DNA from: Diplonema japonicum
Taxonomy: Eukaryota; Euglenozoa; Diplonemea; Diplonemida; Diplonemidae
Length of the DNA: 64,000 bases
Direction of reading: 5' to 3'
Assembly (NCBI GenBank): GCA_964019335.1
Contig: OZ025667.1
Coordinates: 604,501 to 668,500, forward strand
In this document: piece by piece, positions 48,988 to 59,988 of the stretch
Layout of the letters: each line of letters opens with the position of its first letter
How positions within the stretch are numbered: the first letter of the stretch is position 1
Program-made: the position numbers and the translations under genes
The notes under the pieces: generated by a model
What the model was told of the DNA's origin: nothing
Databases searched by the model: none
Seen by the model: the letters and a program-made list of their open reading frames with translations, nothing else

Positions 48988-49758
48988 ATGAGCGACATTG
49001 ATTTTGATGATGAAAACCAGTCGGACTGTGACTTCGATGATTGGGAGGATGCCGAGGAGGAGAAAGAGCTCGAGAAGGAGAAGGAGGAACAGAAACTGAG
49101 AGAAGAGGAAGAAAGAAAGGCGGAAATTGCGAGGAAGAAGCAGGAGAAGTGGGAAAGAATCGAAGCCGCCAAGGGCAACGTTGAGGAAGATGCGATAGAA
49201 GAAATCGACGGAGTCGGTGAGAAGGAGTACAAAGACATGATTGCTCGGCACGAAGTTGAGGTCACATACGGCGAGGTGTCGAATAAATTTGAATCTAAAC
49301 CAATTGCCAACATGGAACCTTCCACCAAAGAAGAGTACCAGGTAATGGGTGACAAACTGGGAAACTGTGTTAAAACTTTCAGGTACTATAAAAAAAAAAA
49401 AAAAAAAAAAAAGAGGGAAAAAAAAAAATGCAGGTCTAGCAAGTTCTATTTCTACATCCTGAACTCGCTTGTCACAAAGTCTTCTGATAAGCTCTGCCTC
49501 GAAGAGTGCCAGGAGCTCTCCAAGAAGCTAAATGTAATCCACGCTGAGAGAACCAAGGCCATGAAAGACGGTGTTAAGAAGGAAAAGAAAGACAAATATG
49601 AGAAGGTTGGCGAAGCTGAAGAAGAAACCGGACGACCTGTCCAGCCCAGCGGTATTTAAAAATTAAAGAAAAAAAGAGGGGGGGCAAAAAAAAAACCCCC
49701 AGGTGAAGGTAGAAACGACTTCAAGGATGACGGGAAGGACCTGGGAGACTTCATGTGA
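48988..49758 (+). CDS. EIF3J: Translation initiation factor eIF3 subunit J (three exons)
   Basis: The N-terminus is acidic (MSDIDFDDENQSD, D-D-W-E-D), followed by a long Glu/Lys/Arg helix and S-S-K-F-Y-F-Y-I-L-N-S-L. This order fits eIF3j, which helps 40S mRNA-channel binding and recycling. Exons 48988-49382, 49434-49651 and 49703-49758 are in phase. Removing the second intron restores the expected acidic tail ending D-L-G-D-F-M. Both introns are 51 nt and start GTA; the first has no stop codon and so is translatable if retained, the second contains one. Without splicing the first would insert a poly-Lys block. Confidence 0.82.
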
Positions 49759-50041
49759 AGACCCGGGCATTCCATGCCCCCCCCCCCCCCCTTTATTTCG
49801 GCTTTTTGTGGGTCGGTTGCTAACACCTTTTCCCCCCCACTTTATTTTTTTTTATCCCTTGGCCAATCATTTTTTTTTCCATCCCCATCCCATAGTGTTT
49901 TTTTTTTTTTTTTTTTTCTTTTTTTTCTCTCTCTTTCTTTTTTTTTCCCCTCGTCGAAATATAAAACAAAAAAAAAATTTCTTGAGCATCAAAACAGGTG
50001 GGAAGAAGAGAACAGAAGAAAAAAAAGAGGGAAAAAAGAAC

Positions 50042-51204
50042 ATGCCGCCCAAGAACAGAAGAAGAGGCAGAGGGAGAGGTGGAAAGCCTCCTGAAGGAGG
50101 TGGCGGACACCAACATGAAGAACCGGGCGAAGTTGTGCTACCCGCAACGGTGACACAGATCGCACCGTGCAAGCACAACGAGTGGATGTGCAGCGATAGG
50201 AGGAAGCACTTCGTCACGTTGAAGTGCTTGGCGTGCGACCAGAAGTGGAAGACCCGACTGAAAGAGTTTACGAAATGCCCCGACTTCCACGCAGAGGGGA
50301 GGTACTGTCCAAGAGGCGACCAATGCCCACACCCTCACGTGTACGCAAGATCAAGAATCTCGGAAGCACCGAGTAGAAAAGCCGCTGCCTTAGCCACAAT
50401 GCGGGTGAAGTCCATGCCCTCCAAAATAGTCTGCCAGGATGGTCAAGAACCAGAACAGACGCATGCCAGAGCACAAACTCTGCCCAACGGCAACTGGGGT
50501 CTCTCCCACGATCCGTCTGCGTCAGTCGGCTTGGGGCCGATCACAGAGCTTCTCTCACAGTCAGCCAACATCCCGCCGGAACAGTCGCTGCTCTTCATCC
50601 CCGAGCCTCATCGTGCTAACACTGACATTCAGAACCAGATGTATTCGGACCTTGCAGCCTCCCTCCTCCCCGATCGTGCGCTCACGATGCCTGCGAAGCA
50701 CGTCTTGCTTGCAACGTCGCTTCCTAACATCTCACACGAAGAGGCCACCGACCCTTCCCTCGGCGATTCTCTGGACAGGGACAGTACCACAACAGGCACG
50801 CTGAGCAGGTGCGGGACGGCCCCTGACGGAATGAATAGGTGTTTTATTTTTGAATGGAAAAAAAAAAAAAAAAAAAAAAAAATACAGAAACAAAATCATG
50901 CGTTCGCAAACAGAGCCCAAGTTCAACAGAGATGTCGATGAAGACCAAGGCACTGTGTCAATGCACCAGCCACCGACCAAGGTAAAAAAAAAAAAAAAGA
51001 GGGGGGGGAAACTGGAAAAAAATTTTTTTTTAAAAAAAGGAATGGAGTGGTAGCTGTGGGAGCGGGAGTGGTCATGCGGGCGAGACAACTGAAATGAGGA
51101 GGAGGCTGGTTGAAACCGGTGGTCTTATGCTTGATGGTGTGATAATGGAGAAGTCCGTCTGTGTTGGTGTTGATACTGACCCCAAGAGTCCCATCCGCCG
51201 CTAG
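50042..51204 (+). CDS. CCCH zinc finger RNA-binding protein (three exons)
   Basis: Exons 50042-50838, 50888-50981 and 51085-51204 join to 336 residues. An R-G-R-G-R-G-G N-terminus is followed by Cys/His pairs (C-K-H, then C-L-A-C). A CCCH finger C-x9-C-x5-C-x3-H follows, near residues 80-100. Such proteins bind mRNA and in trypanosomes commonly control mRNA stability. The rest is low-complexity with Ser/Thr/Pro. The third exon is supported by phase and by strongly protein-like codons up to the TAG at 51202. The acceptor GGGCGAG at 51078-51084 is my inference; others in the same stretch give early stops. Confidence 0.68.
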
Positions 51205-51334
51205 GTCCCTCCTGGGCCGAAAAAGGCCAGCAAGAGAGAAGCCATTAAGTGTTCCTTACTTGTAGAGATTTGTTTTTTTTTTTTGCCCCCTTTGTTTCAT
51301 ACGTAGGTGCTTTGTTGCAAAGCTTGTTTCCTTT

Positions 51335-51371
<37 letters not shown>

Positions 51372-51557
51372 CCCCTATTGGACAGGAACGTTACTCTCCA
51401 ACCTACTGGAACCCTGTAGGTGCCAATTGAAAAGGGTGCCCTTTGCCTGAGGAGGGCACCAAAAGCGAGATTTGACCGAAACTGAGAGCAGTCTTTGGCA
51501 CAGTTAACGCCCCTCTTTTTATTATTTCCCGTACTTTGCATAACAATTTGTGTGGTT

Positions 51558-51613
<56 letters not shown>

Positions 51614-51670
51614 CTTGTTTCCTGCCGTGTGTGAGCTAGGCGATTAACCAGGCATTTAGAATTATGAGTT

Positions 51671-51711
<41 letters not shown>

Positions 51712-51716
51712 GGAAA
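51205..51716. other. Intergenic region with long T runs and a hairpin
   Basis: T runs at 51339-51371, 51560-51608 and 51674-51710. The low-repeat island 51375-51540 contains a perfect 8-bp hairpin (51435-51460). No protein gene is seen. Confidence 0.55.
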
Positions 51717-52592
51717 AACAACGTACACGGTAACCAAATAACTTTTTTCCGCCGTCGCCTTAAACCTCCAACTTTTTTTCCACCGTCCACGGTAACCTAC
51801 AACTTTTTTTCCACTTTTTACTGTAACCACCAACAATTTCCCTTATGCAACCACTAACTTTTTTTCCACCGTCCACGGTAACCTCCCATTTTTTATGCCT
51901 CATTGGGGTTTGGTACGAAATGTAGCGAGGGGGGCAAAACATGAAAGAAAAGGAAAAGAGACCTTTTAAGAGAAACAGGTGACTACCCTGAAGGCTGGGA
52001 CTACAACCGGGACAGCACTTCGAGGAGTGATTGTGGCTGTGGCGCAGCGGTTGAGTAATAAAGGTTTTTACAAGTTGCTGCATTATTTTCCCCTTCTCTC
52101 TCACTTCGCTTCCTCTTTGCTAGCCTGCCTATCTGTGACTTCGTGACAACAGGGGCATATCCTTCACAGGCAGGGGGGCGAGGGGTGGAGAAGTACATCA
52201 GACGCCAGATACCTCGGCTTTGGCTTTAAATCGTCTTTGGAAATTGCCCTTGCCAACTTCCAGGAGAAATTCTTGGTGTCTTTTTTCGAGCCCTGGTTGT
52301 GCCTACACGTTTTTCCCAAGTGCACACACACCTCCACCGTGGACGTTGGAAAAAAAGTTGTGGGTTTCCGTGAACGGTGGAAAAAAAGTTCTTACTTACA
52401 TGGTTTAGTGGAAATAAAAATAGGTTACCGCGGAGAGTAGAAAATTTTTTACAAAAAACCATTTGAGTGGAAAAAAAGTTGTAGGTTACCGTGGAGAGTG
52501 GAAAAAAAGTTGTGGGTTACCGTAAACAGTGGTGGAAATTCTGCTTACAGACTTGAGTGGGAAAAAGTTATTTGGTTACCGTTTACGTTGTT
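51717..52592 (+). mobile_element. Foldback-type transposon with subrepeated inverted ends
   Basis: The outer 30 nt at the left (AACAACGTACACGGTAACCA from 51717) and right (ending at 52592) are near-perfect inverted repeats. Inside, the left arm to about 51893 is built from ~31-nt subrepeats of the form ACGGTAACC...AACTTTTTTTCC. The right arm from about 52330 carries their reverse complement, G-rich GGAAAAAAAGTTGTGGGTTA. The middle (51894-52329) is unique and lacks a transposase frame. It looks non-autonomous. No clear target duplication is seen next to the T tracts. Confidence 0.8.
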
Positions 52593-52686
52593 CTTCTCTT
52601 TTTTTTTTTTTTTTTTTCCCGCGTATCTTGAAACCTGTTCTCGCGGGTCATGTTTTATCACTGCCATGTTGCACCCCCCTGCCCCG

Positions 52687-52724
<38 letters not shown>

Positions 52725-54101
52725 TTTCTCCCTCTTGACCGATGTTGCCCCCCCCCCCCCCCCCTCTCCTTTTTTCTTTGGCAACAGAGATTTCTGCTGG
52801 TTCTTGTAATTAGTCTTCGTGATGCTTCATTTCCTTAACTCAGTTTTTTGTTTTTTTTTATATATATACTTCACAATAGCTAATAGTGTATAAATACCCA
52901 ACATAGAAAAAAGTACCTCCCCCTATTATACACTGTTGTTATTGGGGGGGGGGGACTTTTTTCAGAAAAAAAGAAAAAGCAACAACTCAGATACCAAGTG
53001 GAAAAAAAAGAAGAAGAAAAAAAAAGTCAAATCGGAATGGGGGGGGGGGGGTGGAAATAGTAAAAAAAAATTAGAAAAAGAAAAGAAAAAAGAAAGAGGG
53101 CGAAGCGGGAGACGAATACAAGGAGGTGAGGCAAAGAGGGTTTTACAAACCCTCCTGAGACTCCTTTCTCTTTTTTATTTTCCCTTGATTTCCAAATAAA
53201 AAAAAGGGGGGGAAGCTTAAACGATGTGGCTGATAAAAAGCAGCCTTTATTTGTAACTTGTCTTTTTTTTTTTTTTTTTTTGAAAAATCCAAAAGACCGC
53301 CAAAGAGGCCCTTTGCAAGGTGTCCCCTTATATATTATATACACCCAAGCTGCAATGGTGGCGGGGACTAATGGTGGCAGATATTTCGAATGGCGGGTAC
53401 TAAAATTAGGGCAGATTTTTACTGTTTCTTTACGTGGTGGAAGGCGGGCATCAAAGGTGAATTGAAATACGGTTTTTTTTCTTTTTTTTTTTTTTTTTTT
53501 TTTTTTTTTCTGTTAGATCCGAAAGAAATGACTCCCCCCTTTTTTTAGTCACTATTTAAAACCCTCTCGGCATACAGTTAGTGACAAAAAAATTGACGAA
53601 CCAACAGACTTTTTTCTTCTTTCCCCTCCCCCCTTATTTTTCAAGGCGACCCGCAGACCAGAGATCGGCAGCGATCCCTGCCGAGCCCACACACGGGGGG
53701 ACAAGTCAAGGTGATTCCCTTCAGGCATGGTGAACGCAAACATTTTTTTTTTTTTTTTCAAAGAAAAAAAAGAAGAAAAAACTGCGTACCTTTAAGAACT
53801 GTCACAGTCTCCCACCCACCCCACACACACCTCGCCCCCCCCCCCCCCCCTTCTTCCTCGCTTGCTCGGTTTTCAATCACTTTTTTTTTTTGCATATTGA
53901 GCTTTTTTTTTTTACCCCCCTCTTCCCTTCTTCACACGTTCTATATGACCTTCGTCCCCCCCTCCCCCCTCCCTTTATTTTACCCCCCCCCCCTTTTTTG
54001 ATATAAAGGCTGTCGGCAAATTAGCCCCGAGTCAAGAAAAAATAGCTATCAAAAAAAAAAAAAAAAAAGGTAGGAAGGAAAAAAGAAAAAGAAAAAAGAA
54101 A
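52593..54101. other. Intergenic region (1.5 kb)
   Basis: Mostly homopolymer (T runs near 52689-52720, 53260-53281, 53480-53509; C run 52748-52764). Two low-repeat islands, 53340-53470 and 53630-53750, have no protein frame of note. The second contains a 7-bp hairpin (53665-53684). Confidence 0.55.
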
Positions 54102-54748
54102 ATGCCGTATACACCCGACTGCACGCCCCTGGCAGGGTTTTTTGGTATGATGGGCGCCACTATGGCGTTGGGGATGGCCAACTTGGGTGCGGCTTACGGC
54201 ACTGTGAAGTCTGGGGTGGCGGTCGCGCATCTGGGGATGGTGCATAAGGTAAGGATTTCTTTTTTTTTTTTTTTTCTTTTTTTGTTTCCCCCTTCTCCAT
54301 GTAATGAAACACTTACTAACAGAATCGTTCCATGAGAGGTATGGTCCCAGTAGTAATGGCGGGTATTCTGGGTATCTACGGCCTTATCATTGCCGTTATC
54401 ATCAGCAACAACGTGAAAAATGACGCGGCGTACTCCCTTGGTGCGGGGATGATCCACTTGGGTGCAGGTATTGCGGGTGGGTTCGCCAGTCTTGCTGCGG
54501 GCTACGCCATCGGAATTGTGGGTGAGGCCTGCGCTACATCGTATCAGAGAACTGAGGTGTGGAATGAAAGAGAGAGAAAAAAAAGGGGGGGGAAAAAAAC
54601 TAAACAGAGCATTTTCGTTGCCATGATTCTGATGCTCATTTTCGCAGAGGCGCTTGGTCTTTACGGGCTCATCATCGCCCTTCTCATGAACGGGAAGGCC
54701 ACCGGGCTTGCAGGCGACGCATGCAGCGTAGATATCTGGACTTGGTGA
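54102..54748 (+). CDS. ATP6V0C: V-type ATPase 16-kDa proteolipid (subunit c), three exons
   Basis: Exons 54102-54248, 54323-54556 and 54608-54748 give 173 residues with four membrane helices. Blocks [23 protein letters not shown] and [15 protein letters not shown] are typical of the proteolipid. The Glu in the last helix (F-A-E-A-L) is the proton-carrying residue of the rotor ring. It acidifies vacuoles or acidocalcisomes. Intron 2 (51 nt, GTGTGG...AACAG) has no stop and keeps the frame, so retention would insert 17 charged residues between membrane helices. Confidence 0.93.
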
Positions 54749-54765
54749 ACTATCTAGTTGAGTTT

Positions 54766-54814
<49 letters not shown>

Positions 54815-55404
54815 CCTTTCAAATCCGAGTGCGGAGGAGTTCTCCTTTATTTTTTTGATTTTTTTTTCCGATTCCCAATTGATTTTCTTTTTTTCTTCTG
54901 ATTCGCTCTTCGACCTTTTTTTATTTTTTTTATGTGTTTTTTTTTTAACCCCGCCCAGTGAAGAAAAAAAAAAAAGAGAGAAAAAAAAAAGAAAGGTAAG
55001 ATACTCCCGTTGTACAGCATGCGCCCCCACGAAACAAACGCTTCTGGGGGGGGGGGGGGGGGGGATAGGAAGGGGATGGTGAGAAGCGAGAAAAGGGGGT
55101 TTGTTTTTCCCCCTTTCCCTCTTTCTTCCTCTGCATGGTAACCAACCCGCTGTTCAGTTCTATTTTTTGACCCCCCCCTCCTTTGTTTTCTGTGTCTCTT
55201 GTTTTAAAGCATTCTTTCCACCCCGCATTTTTTTTTCTTCCCTCCAACCCCTTCATATTAGTGTATGTTCATTTTTTTTTTTTTTTTTTTTTCCTTCCCT
55301 TTTTGGAATTTCTTTCCTTTTTTTTCCCCCCCTCATTGACGTCCATCTTTCTTTTCATCTCTTAAGAAAGAACGGGGGGAGGAAACGAGGGGAGGGGAAG
55401 AAAA
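54749..55404. other. Homopolymer-rich intergenic region
   Basis: T run 54769-54814, G run 55047-55064. No gene is seen. The last 150 nt are pyrimidine-rich, then G/A-rich before the next ATG. Confidence 0.6.
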
Positions 55405-56766
55405 ATGAACATTTATAACTTAGAAGAAGTTAAAGAGCTGTATGCTCAGGAACAGTGCATCATGGGCCTGCTGAAGAAAAGCACGGAAGAGAAGGACTCA
55501 ATGCAGGACCAAATCAACATTGCCCTTCAGAAGTCTAGGAGCCTTATTGAAAAAGCTGAGGACGGTGTATTAGAGGCGATCAAGAAAGACCAGAAACAAT
55601 ATTGGCCAGAGTGGTTAGAGATGCCGAACCCTGACTTGTGCCACCCGACGCCTCCTGAGGACATTATCGCTGGGCTAAGAGGGCTTAAAAGTCAGCTTGA
55701 AATCATTGACAGGGAAATGCATGCTGTGTGGCCTGCATCGTTCACTGCTTTGCTTACGTCGACAATCCAAAAGGCAAATGACATCGAAGGTTCGCTTCCG
55801 CCCATCGACGTTATTCCTAACCCAAACGCAGGTGTTGCACTTCTCCCTCAGCAGGTTCTTGTCCGCCTCGAGCATCTCGCAACGCTTGGCAGCAAGCTTG
55901 ACATCTCAACCACACAAGAAACCATCGTTTCCATCCGTGCTCAGCTTGCAGACCTCTGCACTGCAGAGACCCATCAAATGGACGCGAAAACCGCAAGCAG
56001 TATCGGTCTTACAAAGATTAAACTCCAAACAAAACTCATCGAATGTGTTAAAAGTATAGTCCGCAGTATCGAAGAGGCGCAAGAGGAGGCTGCTTCCCTC
56101 CCTGACCTTGTTGAGGCCAAGAACCTCGCCCTCCAGCAATCTGCGGCTCTGAAAGAACCCAGGTGGAGATTGAACTTGCAGTGCATCCAAGCACTTCGTA
56201 ATGTGAAAACAGCTTTAGACGCAATCAACAAAGCTGACAAGGAAGCCACCATGGAACACCAAGCCAATATGGCACGTTCGAAGGCGAAAATGAAACAGTG
56301 TGAGAACAGGCAGCACGAGGTGTGGAAGCAAATAAATGCGCTACATGAAGAGCTTGGTGCACTGACCCTCGAGCGGTCTGGGGAGGTGCAGTTCCAGATC
56401 GAAGCGCAGGAAAAGGAATTCAAAAGGAAAGAAGAGTACAAGTGGGGACAGCACGTCGCAGGCGAGCACATGAGGATGCTCGAAGAAAACCAAAGGTACT
56501 GCGAAGGTGCCATCAAGGCTCTGGAGGCAACTGAAGACCTCATCACACAAGGCTCTGACATCACCAGCCAGTTCCAGACGGCCACAATGCACGATTTGAG
56601 CTCCCACTCTATGTCTCTTCTTGCAGAGGAAGAATCCGAGCTTGCCACTCTCCAGCACTGGACTACCGAACACCGCCACTTTGTTAAAGACATGATGCAC
56701 AAAGCTCACCAAGCTGGTACCCCCCTCTCTCCGCGGTGGGCTCAGCCCCCTGCAGATCATCTCTAA
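55405..56766 (+). CDS. Coiled-coil protein resembling paraflagellar rod proteins
   Basis: A 453-residue, almost fully helical protein. The N-terminal half has heptads separated by a Pro-rich segment (about 70-95). Residues about 310-400 (L-x-L-E-R-S-G-E-V-Q, then K-R-K-E-E-Y, then C-E-G-A-I-K-A-L-E) resemble the conserved end of paraflagellar rod proteins PFR1/PFR2. There an E-E-Y-x-x-F-x-x-V segment, then a C-x-x-A-L-x-C-M stretch, follow in order. PFR proteins form the lattice beside the axoneme in Euglenozoa. It is shorter than PFR1/2 (about 600 residues), so it may be a minor rod component. Confidence 0.5.
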   Translation: MNIYNLEEVKELYAQEQCIMGLLKKSTEEKDSMQDQINIALQKSRSLIEKAEDGVLEAIKKDQKQYWPEWLEMPNPDLCHPTPPEDIIAGLRGLKSQLEIIDREMHAVWPASFTALLTSTIQKANDIEGSLPPIDVIPNPNAGVALLPQQVLVRLEHLATLGSKLDISTTQETIVSIRAQLADLCTAETHQMDAKTASSIGLTKIKLQTKLIECVKSIVRSIEEAQEEAASLPDLVEAKNLALQQSAALKEPRWRLNLQCIQALRNVKTALDAINKADKEATMEHQANMARSKAKMKQCENRQHEVWKQINALHEELGALTLERSGEVQFQIEAQEKEFKRKEEYKWGQHVAGEHMRMLEENQRYCEGAIKALEATEDLITQGSDITSQFQTATMHDLSSHSMSLLAEEESELATLQHWTTEHRHFVKDMMHKAHQAGTPLSPRWAQPPADHL

Positions 56767-56937
56767 GCAGCACTGGCTTTTCTCTCTTTTTTTTTCTGTT
56801 GTATTTGTCGTAAGATGTATTTCCTTTCCTCTCTTTATTTCTCGACTTGTTTTTGTATTTCTTTTATTCCTGTATTTTTGATCCGCTGCCTGCACTATGA
56901 AAGCACTACCAGACAAAGCATTATCATATTTCATAAA

Positions 56938-57816
56938 ATGAAGAAGGCCGCGACATCTACTGTGATGAGGACCGGGCGCCGCACGTACGCGACGGGGAAG
57001 GACATCAAGCACGGGATCGAGGCTCGCCAGGCGATGCTGGACGGTGTGGAGAAGCTGACGAGGGCTGTGGTGACGACGCTGGGGCCGAAGGGGAGGAACG
57101 TGATCATCCAGCAGCCGTACGGGGCGCCGAAGATCACGAAGGACGGTGTGACGGTGGCGAAGGCGATCGAGTTCTCTGACGCGTTCGAGAACCTCGGGGC
57201 GCAGCTGGTGCGTCAGGTGGCGAACACGACGAACGACATGGCTGGGGACGGGACGACCACCAGCACGCTGCTCTCGTGCGCTGTGTTCAAGGAAGGGTTC
57301 AAGGCGGTGGCGACAGGGTCGAACCCGATGGACCTGAAGAGGGGGATGGACGCGGCCGTGAAGGTGGTGCTGGGCTCCCTCACGGAGCAGACGAAGCACA
57401 TCACGACGAAGGAGGAGATCGCACAGGTTGCGACCATCTCCGCGAACGGCGACCACGAGATCGGACAGCTCATCTCGAACGCGATGGAGAAGGTCGGGAA
57501 GGAGGGAGTCATCACGGTGGCGGACGGGAAGACCCTCGACACGGAGCTCGAGGTGGTGGAGGGGATGTCCTTCGAGAGGGGTTTCATCTCCCCCTTCTTC
57601 GTCTCCAACACGAAGACCCAGAAGGTTGAGTTCGACGAGGCCTACGTCCTCGTCTCCCAGCAGAAGATCTCTTCCATCAACTCGATCCTCCCTGCTTTGA
57701 ACTTCATTGCCCAGGCGAACAAGCCCCTTGTCATTGTTGCTGATGACATTGAGGGTGAGGCTCTTACCACTCTGATCTACAACAAGGTTTGAAAAGAAAA
57801 GAAAGAAGAAGAAAAA

Positions 57817-57847
<31 letters not shown>

Positions 57848-59394
57848 CAAAAAAATGAAGAAAAAAAACAAAATAAAATAAATAAAACAGATCAACGGCA
57901 AGATCAAAGTGGCCGCCGTGAAGGCCCCCGGGTTCGGAGACAACAAGACCAACACCCTGCAGGACATCGCGATCTTCACCGGGGCGACCATGCTGAGCGA
58001 GGATGCCGGGACCTCCATCACGGACCCCAGCGACTTCAGCGAGACCATGCTCGGGCAGACGAAGAAGGTGACGATCTCGAAGGACAGCACGATCATGCTC
58101 TCCGGGGCCGGGAGCGTGGAGGGGATCCAGGAGAGGTGCGACCTTCTGAAGGAGCTGATCGACAACGAGACCAGCGACTACTCCAGGGAGAAGCTTCAGG
58201 AGCGTCTCGCGAAGCTCGGCGGCGGTGTCGCCGTGATCAGGGCCGGTGGTGCCTCCGAGGTCGAGGTCTCGGAGAAGAAGGACAGGATCACCGACGCCTT
58301 GAACGCGACCCGCGCCGCCGTCGCCGAGGGGATCGTGGCTGGTGGTGGTACCGCCCTCCTCTACGCCTCCACCCGCCTCCAGACCCTCATGGACGAGCCC
58401 ACCCTCATCCCTGACCAGAAGGTTGGTGTCAGGCTCATGATGAACGCCCTCAAGGTTTGTTTTCTTTTTCTTGGTTGTTTGATCTTTTTTTTTCCCCCCC
58501 TCCGAATTTTCATGATGCACACCTATACTGACAATGTTTGATCCAACACTTAGGGAGTGGGGGGATGAGCCCCTCCCGCAAAAAATAACAATACTCAATT
58601 GATACTCCTGAGATGCAAAATATACCAAGGAAACGACTTTCTTTTTTTCATTTTCTTTTCATGATGCACACCTATACTGACAATGTTTGATCCAACACCT
58701 AAAGGGAGTGGGGGGATGAGCCCCTCCCGCAAAAAACAACAACTCAATTGATACTCCTGAGACAAAAGGCCTACTTTTTTTCATTCCCATGATGCACACC
58801 TAACTGACAATGTTTGATCCAACACTTAGGGAGTGGGGGGATGAGCCCTTCCCGCAAAAAATAACAACTCAATTGATACTCCTGAGATTTAAAATGCAAC
58901 AAGGACCCAACCCATAGCTTTCCCCCCTTTCTTTTCATGATGCACACCTATACTGACAATGTTTGATCCAACACTCAGGGAGTGGGGGGATGAGCCCCTC
59001 CCGCAAAAAACAACAACTCAATTGATACTCCTGAAACAGAAGTTGTTTTAACACACAACACAAACACACAACACCACTACAGCTGCCTGTTCGCACGATC
59101 TCTGAGAACGCTGGTATGGAGGGAGCTGTTGTTGTGGAGAAGGTGCTGGAGCAGGGTGAGGAGGGGTTCGGCTACGACGCGCAGAACGACAAGTACGGTG
59201 ACATGTTCAAGGCGGGCATCATCGACCCCACCAAGGTGGTGAGGTGCTGCATTGTTGACGCTGCCTCCGTTGCCTCCCTCCTCACCACCACAGAGGCGGC
59301 CATCTGCGACCTCCCCGCCAAGGAGGGAGGTGCTGCCCCTATGGGTGGTATGGGCGGCATGGGTGGCATGGGCGGTATGGGTGGCATGATGTGA
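56938..59394 (+). CDS. HSP60: Mitochondrial chaperonin 60, copy B (three exons)
   Basis: Exons 56938-57786, 57891-58454 and 59083-59394 give 574 residues. It differs from copy A by Met instead of Val in the S-E-N-A-G-x-E-G block of exon 3 and a few silent sites. Intron 1 is 104 nt (one CAAAA unit fewer). Intron 2 is 628 nt with four repeat units. Upstream and downstream sequences of the two copies are unrelated, so each has its own leader and trailer. Separate regulation is possible. Confidence 0.96.
58455..59082 (+). repeat. Intronic tandem repeat, four units
   Basis: Units begin at 58511, 58660, 58788 and 58936, each with CATGATGCACACC near the start and CTCCTGA near the end, about 100 nt apart. 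Each contains an internal CTGAC. The GGGAG/CTCCC hairpin arms are kept; in the third unit a C-to-T change turns one G-C pair into G-U. Confidence 0.75.
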
Positions 59395-59988
59395 GCCCGG
59401 TAACTCAGATTGAGAAGGAAAAGAAGAAGAAAAAAAAGGAATGAGAGAAGATCATCGTTTGGTTTTTATTTTTCACTGGCTTCAGGGGGAGGGGAAAAAG
59501 AAGGGGGGGGAAATAATATCCCCATCCATGCATCTCCGCACTGAAAAGGAATATGATTGATGTGATTTCCTGCGGCTTTTTTTTTCCTTTTTTTTTTTTT
59601 TTTCCCTGTGCTGTCTTGCCTAAGTGTCTGAAGACGCACTGCAAATTTAGTTTTTTATTGCTTTTCTCCCCCTCCCACACCCTCGATTCCTTTTTTTTTT
59701 TTTTTTGCATTTCCTTCGCTTGGGTAATGGTTTAATCATTTTTTTTTCTTGGCTTTTTATTTATCCCCCCTCCCCCATTCAACCCTCGTTTATTTTTACT
59801 TTTTTTTACTCCTCCTGTTTTCTTCTTTCTCTCTCTTTAAGTATTGGGACCCCCGGTTCCAATGTACCCCACACTTGTTCTTTTTTTTTTTCTTTTTTTT
59901 TCTTTTTTTCCCTTTTTGTTTTTCCCCATTCGTTTCATTCACGAGTACTAAACTCATTTAGTTTTCCAGGTTCAAAAAAAAAGAACAA
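59395..59988. other. Homopolymer-rich intergenic region
   Basis: T runs (59577-59602, 59692-59706, 59881-59918). No gene. Pyrimidine tract followed by TTCCAGG at 59964-59970 is a likely trans-splice acceptor region for the next gene. Confidence 0.5.

Noticed and set aside
52027-52100. A tRNA gene in the foldback core
   Set aside because: An A-box-like sequence is present, but no matching T arm, acceptor stem or B box could be found.
56341-57840. Long minus-strand open frame (499 residues) opposite the chaperonin gene
   Set aside because: It is the mirror of a high-GC coding sequence. Its residues are Arg/His/Leu-rich without a domain, and the same mirror frame appears opposite copy A.
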